Origin: DATCSE01 sp036568605
Lineage (GTDB): Bacteria > Pseudomonadota > Gammaproteobacteria > Burkholderiales > Burkholderiaceae_C
NCBI GenBank assembly: GCA_036568605.1
Contig: DATCSE010000117.1
Location: forward strand, 1 to 37,514
Direction of reading: 5' to 3'
DNA length: 37,514 bases
Shown here: piece by piece, positions 1 to 10,200 of the stretch
How positions within the stretch are numbered: position 1 is the stretch's first letter
Layout: the number at the start of each line of letters is the position of its first letter
Position numbers and translations under genes: made by a program
Notes under the pieces: model-generated
Database searches by the model: none
Told to the model about the DNA's origin: nothing
What the model saw: the letters and a program-made list of their open reading frames with translations, nothing else

Positions 1-3000
1 CGCCGGGCCGGTTCGGCAACAGCACGTCCAGGCAGGCTTCCAGCAGCGCCGCGGGCGTCACCGGCTTGGCGAGCATCGCGGCCACCGGCGCTGCCGCGTT
101 GCTCGCGCGGCGGCGCGCTTCGTCGCGGCTGAACGCTGTCACCATCAGCACCGCCGGCGGCTTGTGGCGCAGCGTCATCCCGGCGAGCTGACGTGCGACT
201 TCCACGCCATCCATGCCGGGCATCTTCCAGTCGAGCAGCACGAGGTCGAAGGCACGGTCGGCGCGATCGGCGGCGGCGATCAATTCGAGCGCGGCAGGCC
301 CGTCGGCGGCCGTCTCGGCGGCCAGCGCCATCGCCCGCGCCGTGTCCGACATCTGTTCGCGCGCGCACTCGTTGTCGTCGACGACCAGGAGCCTGAGGCC
401 CTCGAGCCGCTCGGACGCTCGCTGCGCCGCCGCGGCACCTTCGGGCAGAGTGAAGCGGGCGCTGAAGCGAAACCGGCTGCCGCGGCCGGGCTCGCTCTCC
501 ACGGTGATCTCGCCGCCCATGATCTCCACCAGGCGGCGGCTGATGACGAGGCCGAGCCCGGTGCCACCGAAGCGTCGGGTGGTGGAACTGTCCGCCTGCG
601 TGAAAGGCCTGAACAAGCGGGCGATCTCGTCGGCCCGCAGCCCGATGCCGGTGTCGCGCACCTCGAAGACGAGCTGGACCGCGTCATCCTCTCGCGCAGC
701 CTGCGCGATCGACACGACCACCTCGCCGCGCTCGGTGAACTTCACCGCGTTGCTCATCAGGTTCAGCAGCACCTGGCCAAGCCGCGTCGGGTCGCCCAGC
801 AGCCGGCGCGGCAGGCGCGGCGGCAGCGCGTAGACCAGCTCCACGCCCTTCTCCTCGGCCTTCAGTCCCACCATCGCGGCAAGCCGGTCCAGAACTTCGT
901 CGATGTCGAACTCGACGCATTCCATCTCGAGATGGCCCGCCTCGATCTTGGACAGGTCCAGGATGTCGTTCAGGATCGCCAGCAGCGATTCCGCCGCGCG
1001 TTGCACGTGATGGACGTAGCGGGCCTGGGTGTCGTTCAAGCCGCTTTGCAGCGCCAGTTGCGACATGCCGAGGATGGCGTTCATCGGCGTGCGGATCTCG
1101 TGGCTCATGTTGGCAAGGAAAGCCGACTTCGCCTGGTTCGCCGCTTCGGCTGCGAGGCGCGCCTGGCGTTCCGCGTCGGCGCGGCGCCGTTCGCTGAGGT
1201 CCAGCACGAAGCCGACCGTCTGCGGCGGCGTCCCTTCGATCAGGATGCCGCCGACCAGCACCGGCACGCGCGTACCGTCCTTGCGCAAGTATTCCTTCTC
1301 GAACGGCCTGTAGCGCCCTGCTTCCAGCAGTTCCTGCCCCGCGCGCTCGTCGGCCGCGCGGTACTCGGGCGGCGTCACGAGCTCGGTGGTGAGCGCCCCT
1401 GACAGCATCTCCTCGCGCGAATAGCCCACGATGCTCAGGTAGGCATCGTTGGCGTCGACGATGCGACCGTCGATATCGGTGATGCGCACCGCCATCAGGT
1501 TCGAATCCACCAGGCGCGCCATGCGGGCCTGCCACTGGACGGATGCCGCTTCGGCGCGCCGGCGCTGCTCGTTCTCCTCCTTCAGGGCCGCGTACAGCCC
1601 CGCGGTCTCGAGCGAGATCGCCGCCTGTGCCGCGAGCATGCCCAGCACGGACGCGTGCGCGGAGGTGAACGCATGCGTGGTGAGCAGATGCTCGAGGTAC
1701 AGCACGCCGACGGTCTGCGAGCGCCTGAGCAGCGGCACGCACAACACCGAGCGCGGCTGGCCGCGCCGCAGGCAGGGATCGGCAGCGAACGGATGCGGTT
1801 CGGTCGCATCGGCCAGCAGCATCGGCTCGCGGGTGCGCCGCACGTAGTTCAGCACGGCGCACGGGTGCCCTTCGTCGCCGTCTTCGACGAGCGTGCCGGG
1901 CTTGCAGACACGCACCGCCAGCGTGTCGCCGTGCACATCGGCATCCGCCGCGAGCTCGAAGCGATCCCCCGCCGTGACATACAGGCGGCCCACCTGTGCG
2001 CCGGCCTGTTCCAGCGCGATGTGCATCAGCGTCTGCAGCAGCGCATCCAGGTCGATCTGGCTCGACACTGCTTGCGTCGCCTTCATGACCGCCAGCGTGT
2101 CGATCGGCATCGCCGCGCTGACACTTGCGCGCAGGGCCGGATGGGCGAGCTCCAGCTGCCGCAGCTTGGCGGTGGCGCCCCAGCGTGCGTAGGCGGCATG
2201 CGCGTCGGCCAGATAGGCGTCGGCAATGCGCGGCAGTCCGCGGCCTCGGTGGAACGCCGCCGAGCGCTCGCAGGCCAGCGCCTCCTGGTGCACCAGTGCG
2301 CCGACCCGCGCGGCGGCGATCGCGTCTTCGTACAGCCGCTCGGCCTCCAGTTCGCGGCCTTGCAAGCGGGCGAGCTCGGCGGCGACGAGCGCGTGGCGGG
2401 TCGCATAGTTCTCGGGACATTGCTCGGACCAGACCGCCAGGTCCGCCAATGCCTGCTCGATCGTGCGCAGCGCCGCCGTCTGCTCGGGCGGCGGCAGCTC
2501 GCCATGGGCGGCGGCAAGCGCGAGCGCGCGGTAGAAGACGAACGTCGGCCGCACCGCCATCGCGAACACCGCGCGGAGCACGCCTTCCGTGCGCGTTGCA
2601 GCCTGCAGCGCGGCGCGCGGCTCGCCGATCAGGAACGCGGCCACCTGCTCGAGCATGTGCACGATGCCCAGCCCGGCCAGGCTCTTCTGCTCGACCATGC
2701 GCTGCACCGTTGCAGCGTGGTCGTATCCCTCGTCGTCGAAGGATCCGGGCGGCTGCGTGCGCCCCTGCAGGCAACGCACGAACTGCCTGAAGCACTGCAC
2801 CACCTCGAGGGTGCCGCCGCTGTGCGTGGCCTGCAGGAAGGCGATGCTGCGATCGGTCTGCAGCGACAGTTCGTCGAGGCGCTCTCCGGCCTCGAGCATG
2901 TACAGGCAGGTGTTGACGGCGATCAGCGCCGCATGGACGAAGTTGCCGACTTCCAGGCAGGCGGCGAAGCCGCGGTCGAGAATGGGCCGGCCGCTCGCGA

Positions 3001-5923
3001 AAGGGCGGCGCCAGAAGTGGATGAAGCCGGCGTGGGAGAAGAGCAGCATGCCGCGGCGCTTGCGGTCGTCCAGCCGCTCGTTCAGGCGCACCGCCAGCAG
3101 CGAGTACTCGTAGGCTTCGGCGATCTCGCCGAAGCCGGCCAGCAGCACACGGGCATAGTAGGTGTAGACGACCGCGCTCTCTTCGCAGTTGCCGTGACTC
3201 AGGACCAGCCGCGTGGCCTGCAGCACGAGCAGCGGGAAGACATCCGGGCGTGCGATGTAGATGCCGGTGAACGAATCGACGATCAGCGCGAGCACCGTGC
3301 GGACCTCGGCGTCTTCCAGCGGCGGTGCGTTCAGCAGCGCGTCGAAGTCGCGGCCGGCGAGCTCGGCTTCGATCTGCAGGCGCTCCTGCTGCACGAGCGC
3401 CTGCGGATCGCCGTCGGGAAAGGCCATGCCGAACAGGCGCAAGGCCTCCAGCGCGGCCGTCGCGGCAGCGCCGAAGTGGCCGGGCACGAGGCGCAGGCGG
3501 ATTCGCAAGCCGTGGACGCGTGCCCCCTCGGCTCGCGAGCGCGCCCGCGCCAGCAGGGTCTCGAGCCGGGTGTCGGCGTCCTGGAATCGCGCGAGCAGAA
3601 ACTCGCACTCGGCGAGATCGAACTCCAGCGCGAAGGTCTCGTCGTAGCGCGACTCCCAGCTGCCGGCCGGCCAGGCGCTCGCTGCACGGGCCAGATGCTC
3701 GTGCGCCAGCGCGAATGCCAGGCTGGCCCTGGCCTTGCGACCGGCCTGGGCGTTCAGGCGTGCGAGCTGCAGCACCTGGGCGGGATCGGCAACGAGATCG
3801 ATGCCCAGGTTGAGCTGATGGACGACCGCGAACAAGTGCTCGTCGAGTTCGTCCTGCCCCAGCGCATCGAGCAGCCGCCGACCGATGCGAAGATGCCAGG
3901 CCGGCCGCTCGCCTGGTGCGATGAGCGCCTGCGCCGCTTCCAGCACCCGATCGTGCGGGAAGCTGTAGCGTCCGTCGCTGCAGGCGATCAGGCCGGCGCG
4001 CATAGCGTCCGCGAGCCTGTCGAGTGTCTCGTCGACCGGTATCCCCATCGCCGAGGCCAGCAGTTCGAGCGATCCGCCGCCGCCCAGGCAGGCGGCGTGT
4101 TGCAGAGCGTCGCGCGCTGCCGCCGGCAGGCGGCGCAGACGGCGCTCGACGAGCTCGACCACGTCGTCGGAAAGCTGGCGAGCGCGGATGCGCTCGAGGT
4201 CCCAGCGCCAGCCTTGGCGCTGCGCGTCGAAGTGGAGCAGCCCTTCAGCGCGCAGCTCGCTCAGCACCTGGACGACGAAGAACGGATTGCCCTCGGTTCG
4301 TTGGCGCATCAGTGCGGCCAGCGGCTGCGCTTCGGCGACGCGGACGCACAGGCTTTCGGCGACGAGCGCTGCCAGCTGTTCCGGCCCCAGCGACGCAAGC
4401 GCGACGTGCGTGGCCGGCACGCCCTTGTCTGCAATGCGCCGGAGCAACTCGGTCAGCGGATGCGCGGCGTCGACCGCCTGATCCCGATAGGTCCCGACGA
4501 CCAGCAGCGCGCCGGCACTCGCGCCCACGAGCAGCTCGCGCAGCAGCGCGAGGCTGGCGGCGTCGGCCCATTGCAGGTCGTCGAAGAAGATCACGAGCGG
4601 ACGGTCGGCGCGCGCGAACACGCCGACGAATCGGCCCAGCACCCAGCGCAGCCGGTTCTGCGACTCCGCGGGGCCCAGCTCGGACAGCGCGGGCTGCGGG
4701 CCGACGATCAGCGCCAGCGACGGAACGAGGTCGACGACGACTTGCCCGCTCGCCCCCAGGGCATCGGCCAACGCCGCCCGGCAGGCCGCGACCTGGTCCT
4801 CGGGCTCCGCCAGTACCTGCTGCATCAGCTCCTGCAATGCCTGGGTCAGCGCCGCGTGCGGGACGTCGCGGCGCTGAGCGTCGAACTTCGCAGCGACGAA
4901 GCGGCTCGGCATCGACGCCAGGCTCTCATGCCACGACCGCACCAGCGTGGTCTTGCCGATGCCGGGCGGGCCGGACACCAGCACCAGGTGCGGCTGCGCC
5001 GTGTTCGCGACCCGTGCGTAGGCCTCGCGCATCGCCGCCTGCTCGCGCTCGCGCCCGTGAAGGTGGCGCGGCGGCTCGATGTCGTCCGGCGGATCGCTCA
5101 TGCCGAGCACGAAGGAGCGGACCGTGCCGGTCGCCTCCCATTGCGCAAGGCAGTCCTGCAGGTCGCGCAACAGCCCCGTGGCCTGGCGATAGCGCTGCTC
5201 CGCGGTTTTCTCCAGCAGCTTGAGCACCAGGCGCGACACGGTCTCCGGCACGTGTGGCGCCACCGTGGACAGGGCCGGCGGCAGCCGTGCCGTGTGGCAA
5301 TGGGCCCATTCGAGAGGGTCGGCCGCGTCGAATGGAAGGCGGCCGGCCAGTACGCGGTACAGCAGCAGCCCGAGCTGGTAGAAGTCGGCGCGGTGGTCCA
5401 CCGGGCGGTTCATGCGTCCGGTCTGCTCGGGTGCGACCCAGGCCCAATCGTCGATGGCCGTCGGCGTGTCGGCGCTGCGACGGCGCTCGACCGCCGCGCT
5501 GATGTCGGCAATCCATGCCTCGCCGGAGCTGCGCTCGATCAGGATGTTGATGGGGCGGAGGTCGCCGTGCGTCACCTTGGCCGCGTGCAGGCCCGCGAGG
5601 GCAAGCGCCAGCTGAATGCCCATGCGCAGCGCGGCACCCACGTCGAACGGATCACCGTCGATCGCTTCGGCGAGGCCGACCGCGTCGCGATCGTCGAGCA
5701 CCATCGCGAGAAGCGCGCCTTCGGTCGTGAGCTCCGACGGATGGACGATGCCCGGCACGTCCAGCGCGCGCAGCAGCGCGAACTCGTCCCGGAAGCCCGC
5801 GACGTCCGCCGCGACGACCTTGAGCAGTGCAGTCGAATCGTCAACGGATCGTCGCGCCCGGCCTATGCGAGAACCACGGGTTCGTGCGACCCAGGCGATT
5901 TGCTTCCATGGCCCCGGTGTCAT
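1..5923 (-). CDS. Ser/Thr kinase-like / AAA ATPase / GAF-PAS sensor hybrid histidine kinase, C-terminus beyond the window
   Basis: The frame is open from an ATG at 5923 to the left edge (at least 1974 residues); I checked the frame at five landmark motifs and saw no break. The start has GAGG eight bases upstream; in-frame TTG and GTG codons lie just before it. Order: kinase-like domain (about 1-270; Lys35 in ALLKV, HGDLRP at 119-124, D-I-S in place of DFG); AAA/NACHT-like ATPase with P-loop GPPGIGKT near residue 320; a long helical TPR-like region; GAF (about 1280-1440); PAS (about 1460-1575); HisKA with His1608 in MSHEIRTPMN; HATPase G-box RFGGTGLGL near 1787; receiver with Asp1898 in LLDWKMPGMDG. 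This is the trifunctional Ser/Thr kinase/ATP-binding/sensor histidine kinase family. No transmembrane segment is seen, so it is probably cytosolic. HGD for HRD and the lost DFG make the kinase domain look degenerate. By analogy with the kinase at 28116-32693, a second receiver and an Hpt domain may follow outside the window. Confidence 0.9.
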   Translation of the reverse strand, partial: MTPGPWKQIAWVARTRGSRIGRARRSVDDSTALLKVVAADVAGFRDEFALLRALDVPGIVHPSELTTEGALLAMVLDDRDAVGLAEAIDGDPFDVGAALRMGIQLALALAGLHAAKVTHGDLRPINILIERSSGEAWIADISAAVERRRSADTPTAIDDWAWVAPEQTGRMNRPVDHRADFYQLGLLLYRVLAGRLPFDAADPLEWAHCHTARLPPALSTVAPHVPETVSRLVLKLLEKTAEQRYRQATGLLRDLQDCLAQWEATGTVRSFVLGMSDPPDDIEPPRHLHGREREQAAMREAYARVANTAQPHLVLVSGPPGIGKTTLVRSWHESLASMPSRFVAAKFDAQRRDVPHAALTQALQELMQQVLAEPEDQVAACRAALADALGASGQVVVDLVPSLALIVGPQPALSELGPAESQNRLRWVLGRFVGVFARADRPLVIFFDDLQWADAASLALLRELLVGASAGALLVVGTYRDQAVDAAHPLTELLRRIADKGVPATHVALASLGPEQLAALVAESLCVRVAEAQPLAALMRQRTEGNPFFVVQVLSELRAEGLLHFDAQRQGWRWDLERIRARQLSDDVVELVERRLRRLPAAARDALQHAACLGGGGSLELLASAMGIPVDETLDRLADAMRAGLIACSDGRYSFPHDRVLEAAQALIAPGERPAWHLRIGRRLLDALGQDELDEHLFAVVHQLNLGIDLVADPAQVLQLARLNAQAGRKARASLAFALAHEHLARAASAWPAGSWESRYDETFALEFDLAECEFLLARFQDADTRLETLLARARSRAEGARVHGLRIRLRLVPGHFGAAATAALEALRLFGMAFPDGDPQALVQQERLQIEAELAGRDFDALLNAPPLEDAEVRTVLALIVDSFTGIYIARPDVFPLLVLQATRLVLSHGNCEESAVVYTYYARVLLAGFGEIAEAYEYSLLAVRLNERLDDRKRRGMLLFSHAGFIHFWRRPFASGRPILDRGFAACLEVGNFVHAALIAVNTCLYMLEAGERLDELSLQTDRSIAFLQATHSGGTLEVVQCFRQFVRCLQGRTQPPGSFDDEGYDHAATVQRMVEQKSLAGLGIVHMLEQVAAFLIGEPRAALQAATRTEGVLRAVFAMAVRPTFVFYRALALAAAHGELPPPEQTAALRTIEQALADLAVWSEQCPENYATRHALVAAELARLQGRELEAERLYEDAIAAARVGALVHQEALACERSAAFHRGRGLPRIADAYLADAHAAYARWGATAKLRQLELAHPALRASVSAAMPIDTLAVMKATQAVSSQIDLDALLQTLMHIALEQAGAQVGRLYVTAGDRFELAADADVHGDTLAVRVCKPGTLVEDGDEGHPCAVLNYVRRTREPMLLADATEPHPFAADPCLRRGQPRSVLCVPLLRRSQTVGVLYLEHLLTTHAFTSAHASVLGMLAAQAAISLETAGLYAALKEENEQRRRAEAASVQWQARMARLVDSNLMAVRITDIDGRIVDANDAYLSIVGYSREEMLSGALTTELVTPPEYRAADERAGQELLEAGRYRPFEKEYLRKDGTRVPVLVGGILIEGTPPQTVGFVLDLSERRRADAERQARLAAEAANQAKSAFLANMSHEIRTPMNAILGMSQLALQSGLNDTQARYVHHVQRAAESLLAILNDILDLSKIEAGHLEMECVEFDIDEVLDRLAAMVGLKAEEKGVELVYALPPRLPRRLLGDPTRLGQVLLNLMSNAVKFTERGEVVVSIAQAAREDDAVQLVFEVRDTGIGLRADEIARLFRPFTQADSSTTRRFGGTGLGLVISRRLVEIMGGEITVESEPGRGSRFRFSARFTLPEGAAAAQRASERLEGLRLLVVDDNECAREQMSDTARAMALAAETAADGPAALELIAAADRADRAFDLVLLDWKMPGMDGVEVARQLAGMTLRHKPPAVLMVTAFSRDEARRRASNAAAPVAAMLAKPVTPAALLEACLDVLLPNRPG

Positions 5924-6120
5924 GCTCAGCACCTCGGCGGTCAACGCGTTGGAGTCGACTCGCTGCGATTGTCGTCGATGCCTCGCCCTCGAACCCTCCC
6001 GCTATCAAGCCTGGGAGCTGTCAGAGACCGCTTGCACGTGAAGGCGGCTTGCGCCTGCGGTGCAACGGGTCGGCGTGACGCACGATCGGACGACGGCATG
6101 GCCCAGGAAAAGGAACTCCC

Positions 6121-6348
6121 ATGAATCGCCTCCCCACCCTTTGTGCAATCGTGTGCGCGGCCGCGCTTGTCGGTTGCAACAAGCGCGATGTCGCGACCCC
6201 CTTGTCGCCTGCACCGGCGGCGTCGAGCGCGGCGGGCGTCGCGGCACCGACGGCTGCCGGACCAGCCTCTTCGCCCGCATCGGATCCATCGTTGCCGGAC
6301 GCTTCGAATGCACTCTCGTCGCCGGCTTCGTCTGCCAGCGGCTCCTGA
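6121..6348 (+). CDS. Small Ala/Ser/Pro-rich lipoprotein
   Basis: A 75-residue protein with a short signal peptide and a lipobox (L-V-G-C, lipidated Cys at residue 19) followed by N-K-R. The mature part is almost only Ala, Ser, Pro and Gly with no predicted fold, like a flexible tether. A strong ribosome site (AGGAAAAGGAA) lies directly before the ATG. It converges on the PEP-CTERM gene, with 44 bp between the stops. No Asp follows the lipidated Cys, so by the usual Lol rule it would go to the outer membrane (inference). The function is unknown. Low-complexity composition leaves some risk of over-calling, but signal peptide, lipobox and ribosome site together make it credible. Confidence 0.7.
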   Translation: MNRLPTLCAIVCAAALVGCNKRDVATPLSPAPAASSAAGVAAPTAAGPASSPASDPSLPDASNALSSPASSASGS

Positions 6349-6392
6349 TCTCGGAGCTGTCGAACCGTTTCGATGCCGCTACTGGCTGACTG

Positions 6393-6977
6393 TCAAATCG
6401 CTCGACGACGGCGAGCGATCCAACCGACGGCACCGAGGCCGGCCAGCATCAGCGCGTAGGTTGTGGGCTCCGGGACCGGCGCTGCGATCGTCACGACGCT
6501 GGCACCTGCATCGACCAGGCTGCGAACATGTGCAGCGGCCGCAAGGTCACCGCCGGTGAAGCTATCGAGAGCCGCGCCGGTGATCTTGAACGTGGCGCTT
6601 TCGCCCATGTCGATGCCAAAACTGGACCCACCTGCCGCATCGGAATCGAACGACGCGTCGGAAGTGAAACCCACGCTGTTGCCACCCGGCAGGCTGTTGG
6701 GCGAAGCACCCGACGTGAAGCTCACGGTTCCAATGCCGCCGAAAAAGGAGGCATTCATGCCGGCACTGAGGTCGAAGTAGATCTCCGACACATGGCCAGC
6801 GCCCGAATTGGACAGCGTGAAGTAGGTTCCGTCCCAGGTCCAGGACAGGCTCGACGTGGCAAGGGCGCAGTCACTGGCCGCGCCGGCCACACAGCTGAAG
6901 GTTTCGGCATGGGCCAACAAGCTCGCGCCCGCCAGCGCCACCGTCAACGCAGTCTTGGTCAGAAAAGGCGTTTTCAT
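6393..6977 (-). CDS. PEP-CTERM sorting domain exported protein
   Basis: A 194-residue protein. The start is the ATG at 6977, with AGGA seven bases upstream; it gives a clean signal peptide (MKTPFLTK, hydrophobic core, cut after L-A-H-A, about residue 24). The open frame continues further upstream but reads across intergenic DNA. The mature part is rich in Ser, Gly, Ala and Asp with beta-strand character and a Cys pair (FSC...SDC) near its N-terminus. The C-terminus is the PEP-CTERM tripartite signal: V-P-E-P-T-T, a hydrophobic helix, then a run of Arg. Such tails are processed by an exosortase (EpsH/XrtA family), and the proteins often belong to exopolysaccharide or biofilm matrix systems. 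No exosortase is present here, so it must be encoded elsewhere. The middle of the protein is not recognisable, so its exact role is unknown. Confidence 0.9.
   Translation of the reverse strand: MKTPFLTKTALTVALAGASLLAHAETFSCVAGAASDCALATSSLSWTWDGTYFTLSNSGAGHVSEIYFDLSAGMNASFFGGIGTVSFTSGASPNSLPGGNSVGFTSDASFDSDAAGGSSFGIDMGESATFKITGAALDSFTGGDLAAAAHVRSLVDAGASVVTIAAPVPEPTTYALMLAGLGAVGWIARRRRAI
6397..6419 (-). terminator. Candidate hairpin at the 3' end of the PEP-CTERM gene
   Basis: A perfect 8-bp stem (ATCGCTCG / CGAGCGAT) with a 7-base loop covers the last codons of the PEP-CTERM gene and is followed on the minus strand by a short T-run (TTTGAC). The poly-T tract is weak, so this is only a possible terminator. 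It is also simply the coding sequence of the Arg-rich tail, so the symmetry may be coincidental. Confidence 0.3.
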
Positions 6978-7056
6978 TCGTTGATCCTGTCGTCTGTGAG
7001 CCTCCAACGGGAAGCTCGAGGCGCCGATTCTCAAGGACCAACATCTCAGCCATGCT

Positions 7057-7071
7057 CCCCGCTTCGCGGGG
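7057..7071. repeat. GC-rich hairpin upstream of the PEP-CTERM gene
   Basis: CCCCGC-TTC-GCGGGG is a perfect 6-bp stem with a 3-base loop, in the 243-bp divergent region between the PEP-CTERM gene (-) and the helicase gene (+). It could form in a long leader of the PEP-CTERM transcript. No T-tract follows on either strand, so it is not a typical terminator. Function is unknown. I saw no convincing promoter in the rest of this gap. Confidence 0.35.
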
Positions 7072-7220
7072 TGAACGGGGTCTGAAAGCCGCAGGTTGAG
7101 AACTTCGACACGGGTCACGTCATCGCTGTCCCAAGCGAAGTTCGACGCCACGCGGGATCTGCATCTGCAGCAGGAAAAAACCTTGCCCCGGGGTTCGCAC
7201 GAAGCTGCGTTCAGAATGGA

Positions 7221-10200
7221 ATGCTGATGCAGTCCGATCTCGATCAGGATCCCGCGCAGCGGGCGATGCCCGCCGGTGCGATGTTTCATCCCGCCGTGTC
7301 CCGTTGGCTGCGCAAGCGGTTCGGCCAGGCGACCGACGTGCAGACGCGCGCCTGGGCCATCACGTCGCAGCGTCGCCATGCGTTGATCGCCGCGCCCACC
7401 GGTTCCGGCAAGACACTCGCGGCCTTCCTGGCCGCGATCAACGAGCTGGTGCTCGAAGGGCTCGCGCAGGGTCTGGCCGACGAGGTTCACGTGCTTTACG
7501 TGTCGCCGCTCAAGGCGCTGTCCAACGACATCCGCAGGAACCTGCAGGAACCGCTCGCCGGCATTCGCGCCGGCCTTCTCGAGATGGGGCTACCCGACCC
7601 GGGCATCCGCGACGCGGTTCGCACCGGCGACACGCTCGCCGCGGAACGCGAGCGCATGCGCCGCGCGCCGCCGCACATCCTGGTGACCACGCCGGAGTCG
7701 CTGTACATCCTGCTCACGTCGGATTCCGGCCGGCGCATGCTCAAGTCCGTGAAGAGCGTGATCGTCGACGAGCTGCATTCGGTGGCCGGCAGCAAGCGCG
7801 GCGCGCACCTGATGCTCTCGCTGGAGCGGCTCGAGTCGCCTTGCGAACGCCAGCCGGTGCGCATCGGCCTGTCGGCCACCGTCAAGCCACTCGACACGAT
7901 GGCGCGTTTTCTGGTGGGACGGCGCAGTGCGGCGCCGTCCGGCGACATCGATGGCAACGACGTGGCGATCATCGACGCCGGCCATGTGCGCGAACGCGAC
8001 CTCGCCATCGAAGTGCCGCGCTCGCCGTTGACCGCGGTGATGGCCAACGAGGTGTGGGGCGAGATGTACGACCGGCTCGCCGAGCTGATCCGCGCGCACC
8101 GCACGACGCTGATCTTCGTCAACCAGCGCCGCATCGCCGAGCGCTGCGCGCGCCATCTGGCCGAGCGCCTGGGCGAGGAGCATGTCACCGCGCACCATGG
8201 CAGCCTCGCACGCGAACACCGGCTCAACGCCGAGCAGCGCCTGAAGGCCGGCGAACTCAAGGCGCTGGTGGCCACCAGCTCGCTCGAGCTCGGCATCGAC
8301 ATCGGCGACATCGACCTCGTCTGCCAGCTCGGCTCGCCGCGTGCGATCAATGCGTTGCTGCAGCGCGTGGGGCGCGCCGGCCATGCGATCGGCGCGATCC
8401 CGAAAGGCCGGCTGTTCCCGCTGTCTCTCGACGACCTGCTGGAGTGCACTGCACTGCTCGATGCGGTGCGGCGCGGCGAGCTCGACCGCATCCGCGTGCC
8501 GTCGAAGCCGCTGGACGTGCTGGCGCAGCAAATCGTCGCCGAAACGGCCTGCCGCGAATGGCAGCTCGATGCGCTTTACGCGCTTTGCTGCCGCGTGGGC
8601 CCGTACGAGCAGCTCACGCTGCAGGAGTTCGAGCAGGTCGTGCAGATGCTGGCCGAGGGCTACAGCACGCGGCGCGGGCGGCGTGGTGCTTACCTGCACT
8701 ACGACGCCGTCAACCGCGTGCTGCGCGCACGCCGCGGTGCCAAGCTCAGCGCGGTCGTCAACGCTGGTGTGATCCCGGACCAGTTCGACTACGACGTGGT
8801 GCTGCTGCCCGAAGGCCACCGCGTCGGTTCGCTGAACGAGGACTTCGCGTTCGAGAGCATCCCCGGCGACATCTTTCAGCTCGGCAACGCGTCGTACCGC
8901 ATCACGAAGGTCGAGACCGGCAAGGTGCTGGTCGAAGACGCACGCGGACAACCACCATCGATGCCGTTCTGGTTCGGCGAGGCGCTGGGCCGCAGCGACG
9001 AACTGAGCCATGCGGTGTCGCGCATCAGCGAGGCCGCCGATGCCGTGCTCGACGATGGCATGGAGGCCTGCACACGCTGGCTGCGCGACGGGCTGGGCCT
9101 GCCCGACGCCGCGGCGCAGCAGCTCGCGCTCTACCTCGGGGCCGCCAAGGCGGCGCTCGGCGTGTTGCCGAGCGAGCGGCGCATCGTCTTCGAGCGCTTC
9201 TTCGACGAGGTCGGCGACACGCACCTGGTGATCCACTCGCCGCTCGGCTCGCGCATCAACAAGGCCTGGGGCCTGGCCTTGCGCAAGCGCTTCTGCCGGA
9301 CCTTCAACTTCGAGCTGCAGGCCAGCGCGCTCGAAGACAGCATCGTGCTGTCGCTCGGGTCGACGCACAGCTTCGCGCTCGACGAGGTCAAGGGCTACCT
9401 CAAATCCGCGACCGCGCGCGACCTGCTGGTGCAGGCGCTGCTGGACGCGCCGATGTTCGGCACGCGCTGGCGCTGGAACGCCACCGCGGCGCTGGCGGTG
9501 CGGCGCATGAACGGTGGCAGGAAGACGCCGCCGCAGTTCCAGCGCTCCGACGCGGAGGACCTGCTGACCGTGGTGTTCCCGGACCAGCTCGCCTGCGCCG
9601 AGAACCTGATCGGAGAGCGCGAGATCCCCGACCACCCGCTGGTTGCGCAGACCCTGCACGACTGCCTGCACGAGACGATGGACGCCGACGGCTTCGTGCG
9701 CCTGCTGACACGCATCGAGGCCGGCGAGGTGCAGATCACCAGCTGCGAGCTGACCTCGCCGTCGCCGCTGTCGCTGGCGATCCTCAATGCCCGGCCCTAT
9801 GCGTTCCTCGATGACGGCGCCGCCGAGGAACGGCGCACCAAGGCCGTCAGCGTGCAGCCTCTGATGGACGTGCTGACCGCAGCCGATCTCGGCCGGCTCG
9901 ATCCGCAGGCGATCGCGCGCGTGTGCGACGAAGCCAGGCCTGAGATCGGCAATGCCGACGAACTCCACGATGCACTGGTCGTGCATGGCTTTCTGACCAG
10001 CGCCGAAGCGCCCTGCCCTGACTTCATCGCCGCCCTCGAATCGCAGCGCCGCGCGACCCGGCTGTCGACGGCATCAGGCGACACCCTGCACATCGCCGCA
10101 GAACGCCTGCACGAGTTCCAGGCGGTGTTCCCGGAGGCGGCGTTCACGCCACCGATCGCGGCCGTCGTGTCGGATCAGCCCGCCCCCCAGGACGCGCTGT

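Noticed and set aside
684..3608. A 974-codon open frame on the minus strand
   Set aside because: It lies in another frame of the same strand as the real kinase gene, and its translation is a run of Arg, Ala and Gly without motifs.
1655..6124. A 1489-codon open frame on the plus strand
   Set aside because: It is antisense to the kinase gene at 1-5923, whose frame carries all the conserved motifs. Its translation is rich in Arg, His, Gln and Val with no domain: a high-GC shadow.
7090..7130. TGGCGT...TTCGCTTG upstream of the PEP-CTERM gene, resembling a sigma-54 promoter
   Set aside because: The distance between the GG and GC elements is one base too long and the -12 element is imperfect.
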